Part shown: one piece after another, positions 28,361 to 36,088 of the stretch
Layout of the letters: each line of letters opens with the position of its first letter
Position numbering within the stretch: the first letter of the stretch is position 1
From: Lacticaseibacillus casei DSM 20011 = JCM 1134 = ATCC 393
GTDB lineage: Bacteria > Bacillota > Bacilli > Lactobacillales > Lactobacillaceae
Length of the DNA stretch: 64,000 bases
NCBI RefSeq assembly: GCF_000829055.1
Contig: NZ_AP012544.1
Span: 2,356,001 to 2,420,000 of the forward strand
Direction: 5' to 3'
The notes under the pieces: model-generated
Told to the model about the DNA's origin: nothing
Database searches by the model: none
What the model saw: only the letters and a program-made list of their open reading frames with translations
Made by a program: the position numbers and the translations under genes

Positions 28361-28388
28361 AAGCAGGTTGCTCCCAGACCTGCTTTTT
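28361..28388 (+). terminator. Terminator-like hairpin in the adhesin leader
   Basis: AAGCAGGT pairs with ACCTGCTT and is followed by TTTTTC. It lies between the candidate promoter and the adhesin gene, so it could be an attenuator or could shield the adhesin from incoming transcription. Confidence 0.6.
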
Positions 28389-28449
28389 TCGTCCCTCAAA
28401 GTTCGCTTTATTCAAGAACAAATCAATAAATATGGAGGAAATTACATTG

Positions 28450-31400
28450 ATGAAAGCAGCCCGGCGAACCCCCATTTTCGCCGCATTGATTATGCTATTC
28501 GCCCAACTCTTTGTCCCCGCCTCAATCGCCTTCGCCGCCAGTATGACCAACATCAAGGTTGCTGACTGGCATAACACTTGGCATCTATATTTGTTCAACG
28601 GTCTACATTGGACAGATAACGGTATGCATATGAAGAAAGTGGACGGCAAGGTTTCCTTCTGTGTGGAGCACGGGGTTAATCTCGATGCGAGTGGCTCCGG
28701 CTACAATCCCAGCGCCTACTCCGACAGTAAGAAGGATCAACTAGCCAAGATCGCGTACTATGGCTACTACCAGAACCCAACCAACCGTAACTACGCTGTG
28801 ACCCAGATGATTATTTGGGAAACTCTTGGTGACACGCTACTAACGACACCGAACAAGACCTACCAGGCTGAAAAGAATGCAATTCTTGATAAGGTCTCCG
28901 CGCATGATCGCAAGCCATCGTTCAACGGCAAACAGATCACGCTCGCAGTTGGCGATTCAATCACGCTGACGGATACCAACGGACGGCTCGCGGCTTTCGC
29001 CCAGCAAACGTCGAACACCGCGAACCTCAAGATTGCAAAATCTGGCAACAAGCTCACGCTAACGGCCACTTCCCAGTCTAAGGAATCCGGTAAGGTGGCT
29101 TATGCAATCGCCAAGGCCGCTGATGTAGGTACCTCTTTCGTCTACACGAAAGGCTCACAACAGAAACTGGTCAACTTCAAGTTGTCCAGCAATGGTGAGT
29201 TCAGCCTGCCAATCAAGGTCAACTTGAATGGTAACGTGAAAGCCAAAAAAGTTGACGCCGACACCAACAAGGCGCTGCCGGGTGCCACGCTCCAATTTGA
29301 ATACAATGGCACCACCAAGGCAGTCACAACTGGCACTGACGGCTATGCTGCTCTGAACGGGATCAAGGCTGGTACCAAAATCAAGATCAGCGAAGTTACC
29401 GCCCCGAACGGCTACGTAAATAAGGGTGAACTCAAGGAAGTCACCATCGAACCCGGCAAGACCGTTGAAGTTGTCCTCGGCAACAAGGAACAGCTCGGTA
29501 ACGTGACCCTCACCAAGATTGGGCGTGAGTTCGGTAGTGACATGTTCAATGCCTACTACTCACTGAACGGCGCCGTCTATGGAATCTATACCAGCACCGG
29601 AACACGGGTTGGCGCAATCACAACTGATGGTAACGGCAAAGGCACCTTGCAAAATCTCAAGCTCGGTAGCTACTACGCACTGGAAGAAAAAGCCCCTGCT
29701 GGCTATGTTCTGAACACGACCAAGCTGCCGTTTGAATTGAAGTATGCTGGTCAAGCTGTCGCGGTCACTACGGCTCACGTCGATACGACCGATCAAGAAC
29801 AACGCGGCACTGCCACCATCATCAAGGAAGACACCGTTACGGGTAAGCAGCCACAAGGCGCTGCCAGTCTTAACGGTGCTGTCTACGAACTCCACCGCGC
29901 AGCCGATGACAAGCTCGTGAAGTCGGTGACGATTGCCAACAACGCTGCATCTGTTTCCGGATTGGAACTGGACGATTACTACTGGCAAGAAGTGAAGGCC
30001 CCGACTGGCTACGTACTTGATCCGCAAAAGCATGCCTTCAAGCTGGCTTACGCAGGTCAAAACACCACCACTGCAACTGCACCCACGACGGTCAAGGAAC
30101 AAGTCATCACTGGTGATCTCGACTTGCTCAAGTACGGGAACTACGACTGGACAACCCAAGGCAAGGGCACTAAACCGGTCATGCTCAAGGACACCCAGTT
30201 CACTGTAACCAGCAAGACTACCGGTAAGGTTGTTCGTACCGGTCTCACCGATACCCAAGGCTACGTAAAGTTCATGGATCTGCCTTACGACACCTACACC
30301 GTCACTGAAACCAAGCCCCCCACAGGCTACAACGGGATCAAGCCGTTCACAGTCGTTGTTGACGGTACCCAAAAGTCCCAGCATTACAGCATCGAAAACA
30401 AGGCTATCGAAGAAAAGCTGCGTGTTGTTAAGGTCGATACCGAAACCGGTAAGACCGTGCTGCGCGCTGGCGCGATCTTCCGGATCAAGAACTTGCAAAC
30501 CAACAAGTACGAAGTCCAGCCAACTGCCGACAAGACTGGTACAACTGACAAGTTTGCTACTGACAACTCCGGGGAGTTGATCACAGCCGAAGCGCTCGGC
30601 TACGGCAAGTACCAACTCGAAGAAGTTCAAGCTCCAGAAGGCTATGTGCTGGCTAAGAAACCAGCCAAGTTCACCATCGACGGTAGCCATAAGGACGGCA
30701 TCGTGGTCATTAAGTTTGCTGACCTCTCCCAAAAGGGTGTCGCTACCTTGACCAAGACCGGGGCTACCCCAGTCGCCGTCGAAAAGGTTGAAACTGAATA
30801 CGGCGATCAGTACAAGTTCAAGTACGATTACACCGCACTCGCTGGTGCGAAGTTCGAGTTCAAAGCAGCCGAAGATATTACGACTGCTGACGGCACCGTT
30901 CGTGCCCACAAGGGTGCCGTGGTTGCTACCGGCACCACTGACGCTCAAGGTCAGATTCAGACCCCAGAACTCTATCTTGGCAAGTACACGGCAACTGAAA
31001 TCTCTGCACCAAACGAGTTCATTATGAATACCGATCCGATTGCTTTTGAACTCAAGTATGCCGGGCAAGAAGTGACGGTAACCTCCACCTCACTTGAAGC
31101 AAAGAACGACTTCCAGCAGCTCGACGTTTCGCTAAACAAGCAAGAAGAAAGCATCACCGGCTGGAAGGACAACCTCCCAGTTATCAAGAACATCGCGGCC
31201 AACGGTCAGACTTTCGGCTTGTTCACGCAAGGCGAAACCAAAATCGGCGATACTGTGATTCCTTCTGAATCACTCGTCGCCACCACGACGGTCAAAGACG
31301 GCAAAGGTGAATTTGGCGCGATCCAGTTGCCAGAAGGCTACTACTACGTCAAGGAACTTGATGCCAGTGAGAAGCACGACTTGAATACCACGATGTACGG

Positions 31401-32259
31401 CTTCCATTTCCACACCACTGACAATGAGAAAATCAAGCACATCGACCTCAATGACGGCAAGGTGATTAGCAACAAGCTCCACGAAAACGAACTGTCATTC
31501 AAGAAGATCAATGAAATTGCCACGCTGGTTGCAGGTAAAGGCTACTCCTACGCGATGACCGGTAACGCTGCTGGTGCGATTTTTGAACTGCTCGATGCTG
31601 ACAAGAAGGTCATTCAGACCATCACCGTTGGCAAGGATTCCACTGGTTCGATCAAGCACCTGCCTGTGGGCACCTTCTACCTCCGTGAATCCAAGCCTTC
31701 TGCTACCAACCTCGTTCTTTCCAAGGAAACCCTCAAGCTCGTATCCACTAAGAACGGCGTGACGGTTTTCGATAGCAAGGATAAGCAGATTGGCGAGACA
31801 AAAGCTGATACCAAGAAACCAACTATCGCCTTTGAACTGACCAACGACTTGATCAAGGGCACGGGCGAACTGACCAAGACCGACGTTTCTACTGGGAAGC
31901 GGCTGCCAAACACCAGCATCCGCATTCTGGACGAAAACGGCAATACGGTTGTATCTGGTCGCACTGACAAGAACGGGGTCTTCTCCTTTGGCAATCTGCC
32001 TGCTGGCAAGTACAGCTTCCAAGAATACGATGCACCAAAGGGCTACGAAATTAGCGAAGCCCTCGTGCCATTCGAAATCACTAAGAACGGTGAAATCGTG
32101 AAGGCCGTCATGACCGACAAGCAGACGCCTAAGCCAAACCTCCCACAAACCGGTAACGTGATGTCCGGCTGGCTCGTGGTTATCGGTGTTGCGATGCTAA
32201 TCGGCGTCCTTGCCGCAATGGTTGTGATTGGCGGTGCCAAGAAGAAAGATGGCCAGTAA
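28450..32259 (+). CDS. ICE-borne thioester/SpaA-repeat LPxTG adhesin
   Basis: A 1269-residue wall-anchored protein. After the signal peptide (FAALIMLFAQLFVPASIAFA) is a thioester domain with Cys71 in FCVEHG and Gln119 in AVTQMIIWE; such domains bond covalently to host or surface amines. Roughly nine SpaA/CNA-B-type domains follow (for example ALPGATLQFEYNG, LNGAVYGIYTSTG), each with a G.Y.L.E...P.GY edge typical of intramolecular isopeptide folds. It ends LPQTGNVMSG, a membrane helix and KKKDGQ for sortase attachment. The ATG at 28450 has GGAGG 11 bases upstream; TTG one codon earlier is possible. It lies at the ICE left end and may promote mating contact or adhesion. Confidence 0.9.
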   Translation: MKAARRTPIFAALIMLFAQLFVPASIAFAASMTNIKVADWHNTWHLYLFNGLHWTDNGMHMKKVDGKVSFCVEHGVNLDASGSGYNPSAYSDSKKDQLAKIAYYGYYQNPTNRNYAVTQMIIWETLGDTLLTTPNKTYQAEKNAILDKVSAHDRKPSFNGKQITLAVGDSITLTDTNGRLAAFAQQTSNTANLKIAKSGNKLTLTATSQSKESGKVAYAIAKAADVGTSFVYTKGSQQKLVNFKLSSNGEFSLPIKVNLNGNVKAKKVDADTNKALPGATLQFEYNGTTKAVTTGTDGYAALNGIKAGTKIKISEVTAPNGYVNKGELKEVTIEPGKTVEVVLGNKEQLGNVTLTKIGREFGSDMFNAYYSLNGAVYGIYTSTGTRVGAITTDGNGKGTLQNLKLGSYYALEEKAPAGYVLNTTKLPFELKYAGQAVAVTTAHVDTTDQEQRGTATIIKEDTVTGKQPQGAASLNGAVYELHRAADDKLVKSVTIANNAASVSGLELDDYYWQEVKAPTGYVLDPQKHAFKLAYAGQNTTTATAPTTVKEQVITGDLDLLKYGNYDWTTQGKGTKPVMLKDTQFTVTSKTTGKVVRTGLTDTQGYVKFMDLPYDTYTVTETKPPTGYNGIKPFTVVVDGTQKSQHYSIENKAIEEKLRVVKVDTETGKTVLRAGAIFRIKNLQTNKYEVQPTADKTGTTDKFATDNSGELITAEALGYGKYQLEEVQAPEGYVLAKKPAKFTIDGSHKDGIVVIKFADLSQKGVATLTKTGATPVAVEKVETEYGDQYKFKYDYTALAGAKFEFKAAEDITTADGTVRAHKGAVVATGTTDAQGQIQTPELYLGKYTATEISAPNEFIMNTDPIAFELKYAGQEVTVTSTSLEAKNDFQQLDVSLNKQEESITGWKDNLPVIKNIAANGQTFGLFTQGETKIGDTVIPSESLVATTTVKDGKGEFGAIQLPEGYYYVKELDASEKHDLNTTMYGFHFHTTDNEKIKHIDLNDGKVISNKLHENELSFKKINEIATLVAGKGYSYAMTGNAAGAIFELLDADKKVIQTITVGKDSTGSIKHLPVGTFYLRESKPSATNLVLSKETLKLVSTKNGVTVFDSKDKQIGETKADTKKPTIAFELTNDLIKGTGELTKTDVSTGKRLPNTSIRILDENGNTVVSGRTDKNGVFSFGNLPAGKYSFQEYDAPKGYEISEALVPFEITKNGEIVKAVMTDKQTPKPNLPQTGNVMSGWLVVIGVAMLIGVLAAMVVIGGAKKKDGQ

Positions 32260-32260
32260 C

Positions 32261-32503
32261 ATGCGTATTTCTTCTATAAATATGTACCCAGATCCCGGTG
32301 GCGACGTCCTACTCCAGGGCGACATCGTCCTGGATCATGTGTTGATCTTGAAAAACGTGAAGCTCATCGAAGGTCAGTATCGCTGGTATATCCAGTTCCC
32401 GCGATACGCGGATGGTCGCACGGTTCACCCAATCTCCAAATCGTTTTATGACCACCTACTTCAACAACTAACCGAATACCATCACCAAGCCACAGCCGAG
32501 TAG
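32261..32503 (+). CDS. SpoVG-like protein
   Basis: An 80-residue protein matching SpoVG: ISSINMYPDPGGDVLLQGDI, IVLDHVLILKNVKLIEGQ, WYIQFPRYADGR and VHPISKSFYDHLLQQLTEYH. SpoVG proteins bind nucleic acid and act as regulators. The ATG at 32261 begins right after the adhesin stop, so it is translationally coupled to it. This is an ICE-borne form, distinct from the host copy. Confidence 0.75.
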   Translation: MRISSINMYPDPGGDVLLQGDIVLDHVLILKNVKLIEGQYRWYIQFPRYADGRTVHPISKSFYDHLLQQLTEYHHQATAE

Positions 32504-32522
32504 CCCAACTACCCGGCTTTTT
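32493..32522 (+). terminator. Weak terminator-like hairpin after spoVG-like gene
   Basis: CCGAGTAG and CTACCCGG pair with a bulge and are followed by CTTTTT. Confidence 0.45.
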
Positions 32523-32545
32523 GAATACGAAAGGAAGGCTACACC

Positions 32546-32869
32546 ATGGAACTCAAATTCGTTGCACCAAATATTGAAAAGACGTTCGGTCACCTGTACT
32601 TCGGCTCGCTCAAGCGCGAAGCATTAGAAGGTGATCGCGATAATCGCAAGGTCGTGTCGCGCACTTACGAGTTGTTCTCCGACTTGCAGCGTACCGACAA
32701 CATCGAGATCACCATTCCGGCGAAGAAAGGTGACAAGGCCGAAAGCATTGAGGTTGATGCGCCAGTCACCATCATCAAACCGCGCATTGCGACCGTTGGC
32801 TACCGAATCGGTGAACAAGCCTTTGTGCGCTACATCTGCAATGCCGACGATATTGTCCCAGTCAAATAA
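32546..32869 (+). CDS. YdcP/DUF961-family ICE protein 1
   Basis: A 107-residue protein of the DUF961 family, which corresponds to Orf22/Orf23 of Tn916 and YdcP of ICEBs1. Family features are FGHLYFGSLKREALEG, SRTYELFSDLQRTDNIEITI and an IIKPRIATVGYR end. In Tn916-like elements these genes start the conjugation operon; they have been linked to accessory functions of transfer or replication. AAAGGAAGG precedes the ATG. Confidence 0.85.
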   Translation: MELKFVAPNIEKTFGHLYFGSLKREALEGDRDNRKVVSRTYELFSDLQRTDNIEITIPAKKGDKAESIEVDAPVTIIKPRIATVGYRIGEQAFVRYICNADDIVPVK

Positions 32870-32887
32870 GAGAAAAGAGGAACTTAC

Positions 32888-33259
32888 ATGCGATTAGCAG
32901 AAGGCATCGTTATCGACCTAGAAGAAACCTTTGGCGTCTTGAAATTCTCCGGCCAGCGCCGTGAACGCTTCGTGCAAGACGAGGACGGCAACCGTACCGA
33001 CGACGTGAAGGAGCGCACCTATGACTTGAAGTCTATGAAACAAGGAATGATGATTCAGGTTTCCATTCCGGCCGAGGCTGGGGTCAAAGACTTCAAGTAC
33101 AACCAAATCGTCACCTTAGTTGACCCAGTGATCGACACCGTAGCAAACGCGAACTTCAACCGCGTTGAAACTTCGTGGTACATGAAGGCCAAGAATCTCG
33201 TTATTGCCACCGCACCGGTCAAGCCGCAGGAGAAGCCAAACAACAATGACAAGAAATAG
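32888..33259 (+). CDS. YdcP/DUF961-family ICE protein 2
   Basis: A 123-residue paralogue of the preceding gene (FGVLKFSGQRRERFVQDEDG, ERTYDLKSMKQGMMIQVSIP), with a charged C-terminal tail. It is 18 bases downstream, in the same operon, with AAGAGG before the ATG. Confidence 0.85.
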   Translation: MRLAEGIVIDLEETFGVLKFSGQRRERFVQDEDGNRTDDVKERTYDLKSMKQGMMIQVSIPAEAGVKDFKYNQIVTLVDPVIDTVANANFNRVETSWYMKAKNLVIATAPVKPQEKPNNNDKK

Positions 33260-33332
33260 CTCACAGCGCCACTCCTCGCGCGCACCGCCACTGCGGCGGT
33301 GGCCTACCACTAACGAAAGGAGTTGATCACAG

Positions 33333-33598
33333 ATGATGACTTCTACCCTGACCATAGTTGGTCGTGAAGTGTTCATTGACGACTATAACGAAGAAATCGA
33401 CAACGACTACCGCCTTGACCCAGACGAGATCCTGCAAGACATGGTGGCACTCATGGAAGAAAGCCCTGAATCCTACCAACACCTGCATATCGACAGCGAA
33501 CAGACTCTAACGACGGCATGAATAAGCTGTTCTCGTTCACTTCATACGAGGGTGAGGATGGCTTACGGCTCTCGTATCTGGGCGTCAACGATGAATAA
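33333..33598 (+). pseudogene. Small acidic ICE protein, first of four tandem relatives, probably frameshifted
   Basis: The frame from 33333 encodes VFIDDYNEEIDNDYRLDPDE, ILQDMVALMEES and stops at 33521. An overlapping frame (33518-33598) encodes NKLFSFTSYEGEDGLRLSYLGVNDE. Joined, they match the N- and C-terminal halves of the next three small proteins (F..DY, PS..L..MV, F.FN, YLGV). A one-base loss near 33508 explains the split. The alternative is two coupled genes sharing ATGA. AAAGGAG precedes the first ATG. Confidence 0.6.
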
Positions 33599-33611
33599 GG
33601 ATGTGAGATCG

Positions 33612-33848
33612 ATGAAGCCACAAAATCTTGAAATCAACGAATTCATCGAAGACTACACCAGACTTGTCAGAACGGATGGCGTTCCCCCAAGCGCTGATTT
33701 TTTACGGGAATTGGTCGCTGATGCCGCAGCACAGGCAATGGACGGTCAATTCATTATCTGGGTTGATGACAACATGATTGATGACAAGCCAAAGGAATTC
33801 ATTTTCAACTTGCTTGAAGACACCGTGATTTATATGGGGGTGGATTGA
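33612..33848 (+). CDS. Small acidic ICE protein, second of four tandem relatives
   Basis: A 78-residue protein starting MKPQNLEINEFIEDYTRLVR, then PPSADFLRELVADAAAQAMD, FIIWVDDN, KEFIFNLLEDTVIYMGVD. No named family is recognised. The pattern FxxDY, PS, AAxxA, IWVD, KEFxFN, YxGV is shared with its downstream neighbour. The ATG at 33612 with AAGGA upstream is preferred over the longer frame from 33552. Confidence 0.6.
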   Translation: MKPQNLEINEFIEDYTRLVRTDGVPPSADFLRELVADAAAQAMDGQFIIWVDDNMIDDKPKEFIFNLLEDTVIYMGVD

Positions 33849-33882
33849 ATTTCGTATTATCACAAATGAAAGGAGCTCGAAA

Positions 33883-34131
33883 ATGTCCGCAATGAATATC
33901 GACGGATTCTTGGAAGACTACCCCGCGCTAGTTGACCCTGATTTCCACGACCCTAGCCCGGAAGCTTTGATCGACATGGTGCTGATGGCTGCCGAACAGG
34001 CAACTGCTGGCGAACCGTTTTCCATTTGGGTAGACGGCGAATGTACCCGCGATCACGAATCCAAAGAATTCAGCTTTAATATCGACACCGAAGACCGACA
34101 ACCCGCTATCAAATACATTGGCGTCAAGTAA
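33883..34131 (+). CDS. Small acidic ICE protein, third of four tandem relatives
   Basis: An 82-residue protein with INIDGFLEDYPALVD-like N-terminus (seen as MNIDGFLEDYPALVDPDF), PSPEALIDMVLMAAEQA, FSIWVDGE and KEFSFNIDTED, ending YIGVK. It clearly aligns with the gene before it. AAAGGAG lies upstream of the ATG. Confidence 0.65.
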   Translation: MSAMNIDGFLEDYPALVDPDFHDPSPEALIDMVLMAAEQATAGEPFSIWVDGECTRDHESKEFSFNIDTEDRQPAIKYIGVK

Positions 34132-34149
34132 CGCCCAAAGGAGAAAACT

Positions 34150-34437
34150 ATAAACGATCAAGTAACTCTCGTCAACTTGGACGACTTTCAACTTCACTAC
34201 GAACGCATTGCTGACTTTGACAACGGTGCATCACCCACTGGTGACGTCATCATCAATTTAATCAACGCGGCTAATCACGCGGTTCAAGCTGGTATGAATG
34301 CTTGTGATTTAATTTTAGCCAACGAGCAATGTGCGAAACCCGAAGCCTATCTCCAAGGCGCGCGCTTTAGTTTCAACGTTTCAAGTAGCCCACTTGGTCT
34401 TGTAATTGGCTACGACGGCGTAAATCTTGACGAATGA
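34150..34437 (+). CDS. Small ICE protein, fourth of four tandem relatives, possible ATA start
   Basis: The body (FQLHYERIADFDNGASP, AANHAVQAGMNACDLILANE, FSFNVSSSP, IGYDGV) follows the same layout as the preceding genes but is more divergent. AAAGGAG ends 6 bases before an in-frame ATA at 34150, exactly where an ATG is expected. The first standard start in frame is a TTG at 34177 with no ribosome site. Either ATA is used or a G-to-A change has damaged the start. Its stop overlaps the next start (ATGA). Confidence 0.6.
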   Translation: MNDQVTLVNLDDFQLHYERIADFDNGASPTGDVIINLINAANHAVQAGMNACDLILANEQCAKPEAYLQGARFSFNVSSSPLGLVIGYDGVNLDE

Positions 34438-35822
34438 AAATCACGTATCGCGGTACACGGGTCTATCCGCGTCAACGCAACCTGCTTTACAACACTGCGA
34501 TGACCATTGTGGTTAGCTTGTGGGTAATTGGGGCTGTGATTGCCTATTGGCCGCTGCTAAGACAAATCAACTGGAAATTCTTTAGTTGGCCGGACGTGGT
34601 GGCCTTGCCTTGGTCATGGCTGCCGCTGGTTATTAACAGTTTATGCACGGCACTACTCTTTGGCGTTGGTCTGTGGGCATATCGAACTTGGTTTGCGGAT
34701 TCCTACAAGCAGATGGAACACCGCCAAAAGCTCGCCCGCATGATCATGGAGAACAAGTGGTACCAAACTGACCAGTCCAACAGCGAGAGTTTCTTCAAGG
34801 ACTTAGGCTCAACGCGCACCAAAGAGAAGATCTCGCACTTTCCAAAAATCTATTACCAGCTCAAGGATGGGCTGATTCACGTTTCCGTTGAAATCGTCAT
34901 GTCTTCCTATCAAGATCAGCTCCTGCACTTGGAAAAGAAGCTAGAAGCTGGTCTTTACTGTGAGCTGGTCGACAAGATCCTGCACGATTCTTATGTCAAG
35001 TACACCTTGCTTTACGACACTATTGGCAAGCGTATCACCATCGCTGACGTGACCTGTGAACATGGCTCCATGCAGCTCATGGAAACTGTGGCTTGGCACT
35101 ATGATGCGCTGCCTCACATGTTAATCGCTGGTGGCACGGGTGGTGGTAAGACCTACTTCATTTTGACGCTGATTGAAGCGTTGCTGAAAGACGGTGCCCA
35201 ACTCACTATTCTTGACCCGAAAAATGCTGACCTCGCTGATTTAGCTGATGTGATGCCAGGAGTTTATTCCAAGAAGGAAGCCATGCTGGGTGCAGTGGAA
35301 ACCTTCTATCAGGATATGATGGCACGTAACGACAAGATGAAACAAATGGACGGGTACAAGACCGGCGAGAACTACGCCTATCTTGGACTACCCGCCCACT
35401 TCCTGATTTTTGATGAATACGTTGCCTTCATGGATGCCTTGGGACGCGATGCCATGCAAGTCATGTCCAAGCTCAAACAGATCGTCATGCTTGGCCGTCA
35501 AGCGGGCTTCTTTCTCGTATTGGCCTGCCAACGCCCTGACGCAAAGTATCTGGGCGATGGGATCAGAGATCAGTTTATGTTCCGCATTGCGCTTGGGCGC
35601 ATGAATGAGCTGGGCTATTCCATGATGTTCGGCGAAACCAATAAAGACTTCTTTCAAAAGCCAATCAAGGGACGCGGCTACGTTGATACTGGCGGTAGCG
35701 TGATCTCTGAATTTTACACACCGCTAGTACCGCACGGCTATGACTTTCTGGCCGAAATTGGTGCCGCAGCCAATACCATTCCTGCAACCCCAACAAAACA
35801 AGAGGTGCCAAATGAGCACTGA
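34434..35822 (+). CDS. TcpA/FtsK-SpoIIIE-type conjugation coupling protein
   Basis: This 462-residue protein is the coupling ATPase that brings relaxase-bound DNA to the secretion channel (Orf21 of Tn916, ConQ of ICEBs1). Two membrane segments lie near the N-terminus (YNTAMTIVVSLWVIGAVIAY and LPWSWLPLVINSLCTALLFG). The FtsK/SpoIIIE motor follows, with Walker A AGGTGGGKTYF near residue 232, Walker B FLIFDEYVAF and ACQRPDAKYLGDGIRDQF. It overlaps the upstream gene by 4 bases. Confidence 0.92.
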   Translation: MKITYRGTRVYPRQRNLLYNTAMTIVVSLWVIGAVIAYWPLLRQINWKFFSWPDVVALPWSWLPLVINSLCTALLFGVGLWAYRTWFADSYKQMEHRQKLARMIMENKWYQTDQSNSESFFKDLGSTRTKEKISHFPKIYYQLKDGLIHVSVEIVMSSYQDQLLHLEKKLEAGLYCELVDKILHDSYVKYTLLYDTIGKRITIADVTCEHGSMQLMETVAWHYDALPHMLIAGGTGGGKTYFILTLIEALLKDGAQLTILDPKNADLADLADVMPGVYSKKEAMLGAVETFYQDMMARNDKMKQMDGYKTGENYAYLGLPAHFLIFDEYVAFMDALGRDAMQVMSKLKQIVMLGRQAGFFLVLACQRPDAKYLGDGIRDQFMFRIALGRMNELGYSMMFGETNKDFFQKPIKGRGYVDTGGSVISEFYTPLVPHGYDFLAEIGAAANTIPATPTKQEVPNEH

Positions 35823-36024
35823 TGTCAAAATCGAAAACCGCACGCAATTCCTCAATGACTTTCAGGGAAACGTTCCTTTCCAGTCTGACGAAGACACGGA
35901 AAATCAACTTGAATGTATGGCGATGCACGATCGCGAGTACCCAAACGCGAGTACCCAAATTGAAGGATCTGGATGCGTTCCCGGCGGACTGACCGTTTTC
36001 AGAAACTATTTTGGTTCAGTATGA
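35812..36024 (+). CDS. Small ICE protein, possibly truncated
   Basis: A 70-residue product (MSTDVKIENRTQFLNDFQGN onward) that overlaps the end of the coupling-protein gene; GAGGTG precedes the ATG. No family recognised. It ends at the edge of the oppositely oriented, AT-richer AAA_13 gene, so its C-terminus may have been replaced when that cargo arrived. Confidence 0.5.
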   Translation: MSTDVKIENRTQFLNDFQGNVPFQSDEDTENQLECMAMHDREYPNASTQIEGSGCVPGGLTVFRNYFGSV

Positions 36025-36088
36025 GTTCAGACGGAGTTAGCAAAATAATTTTGACTTATTTCACCGTAGACGGCGAAACCAATGAAAA

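Noticed and set aside
28297-28449. N-terminal extension of the ICE adhesin
   Set aside because: It passes through the terminator-like hairpin and lacks a signal peptide; the ATG at 28450 follows GGAGG and begins a proper signal peptide.
29560-31068. 502-codon minus-strand frame inside the ICE adhesin
   Set aside because: It is antisense to clear SpaA repeats and has no ribosome site or recognisable domain.
33260-33332. GC-rich hairpin ACCGCC/GGCGGT as a terminator
   Set aside because: No T run follows, and the operon seems to continue across it.
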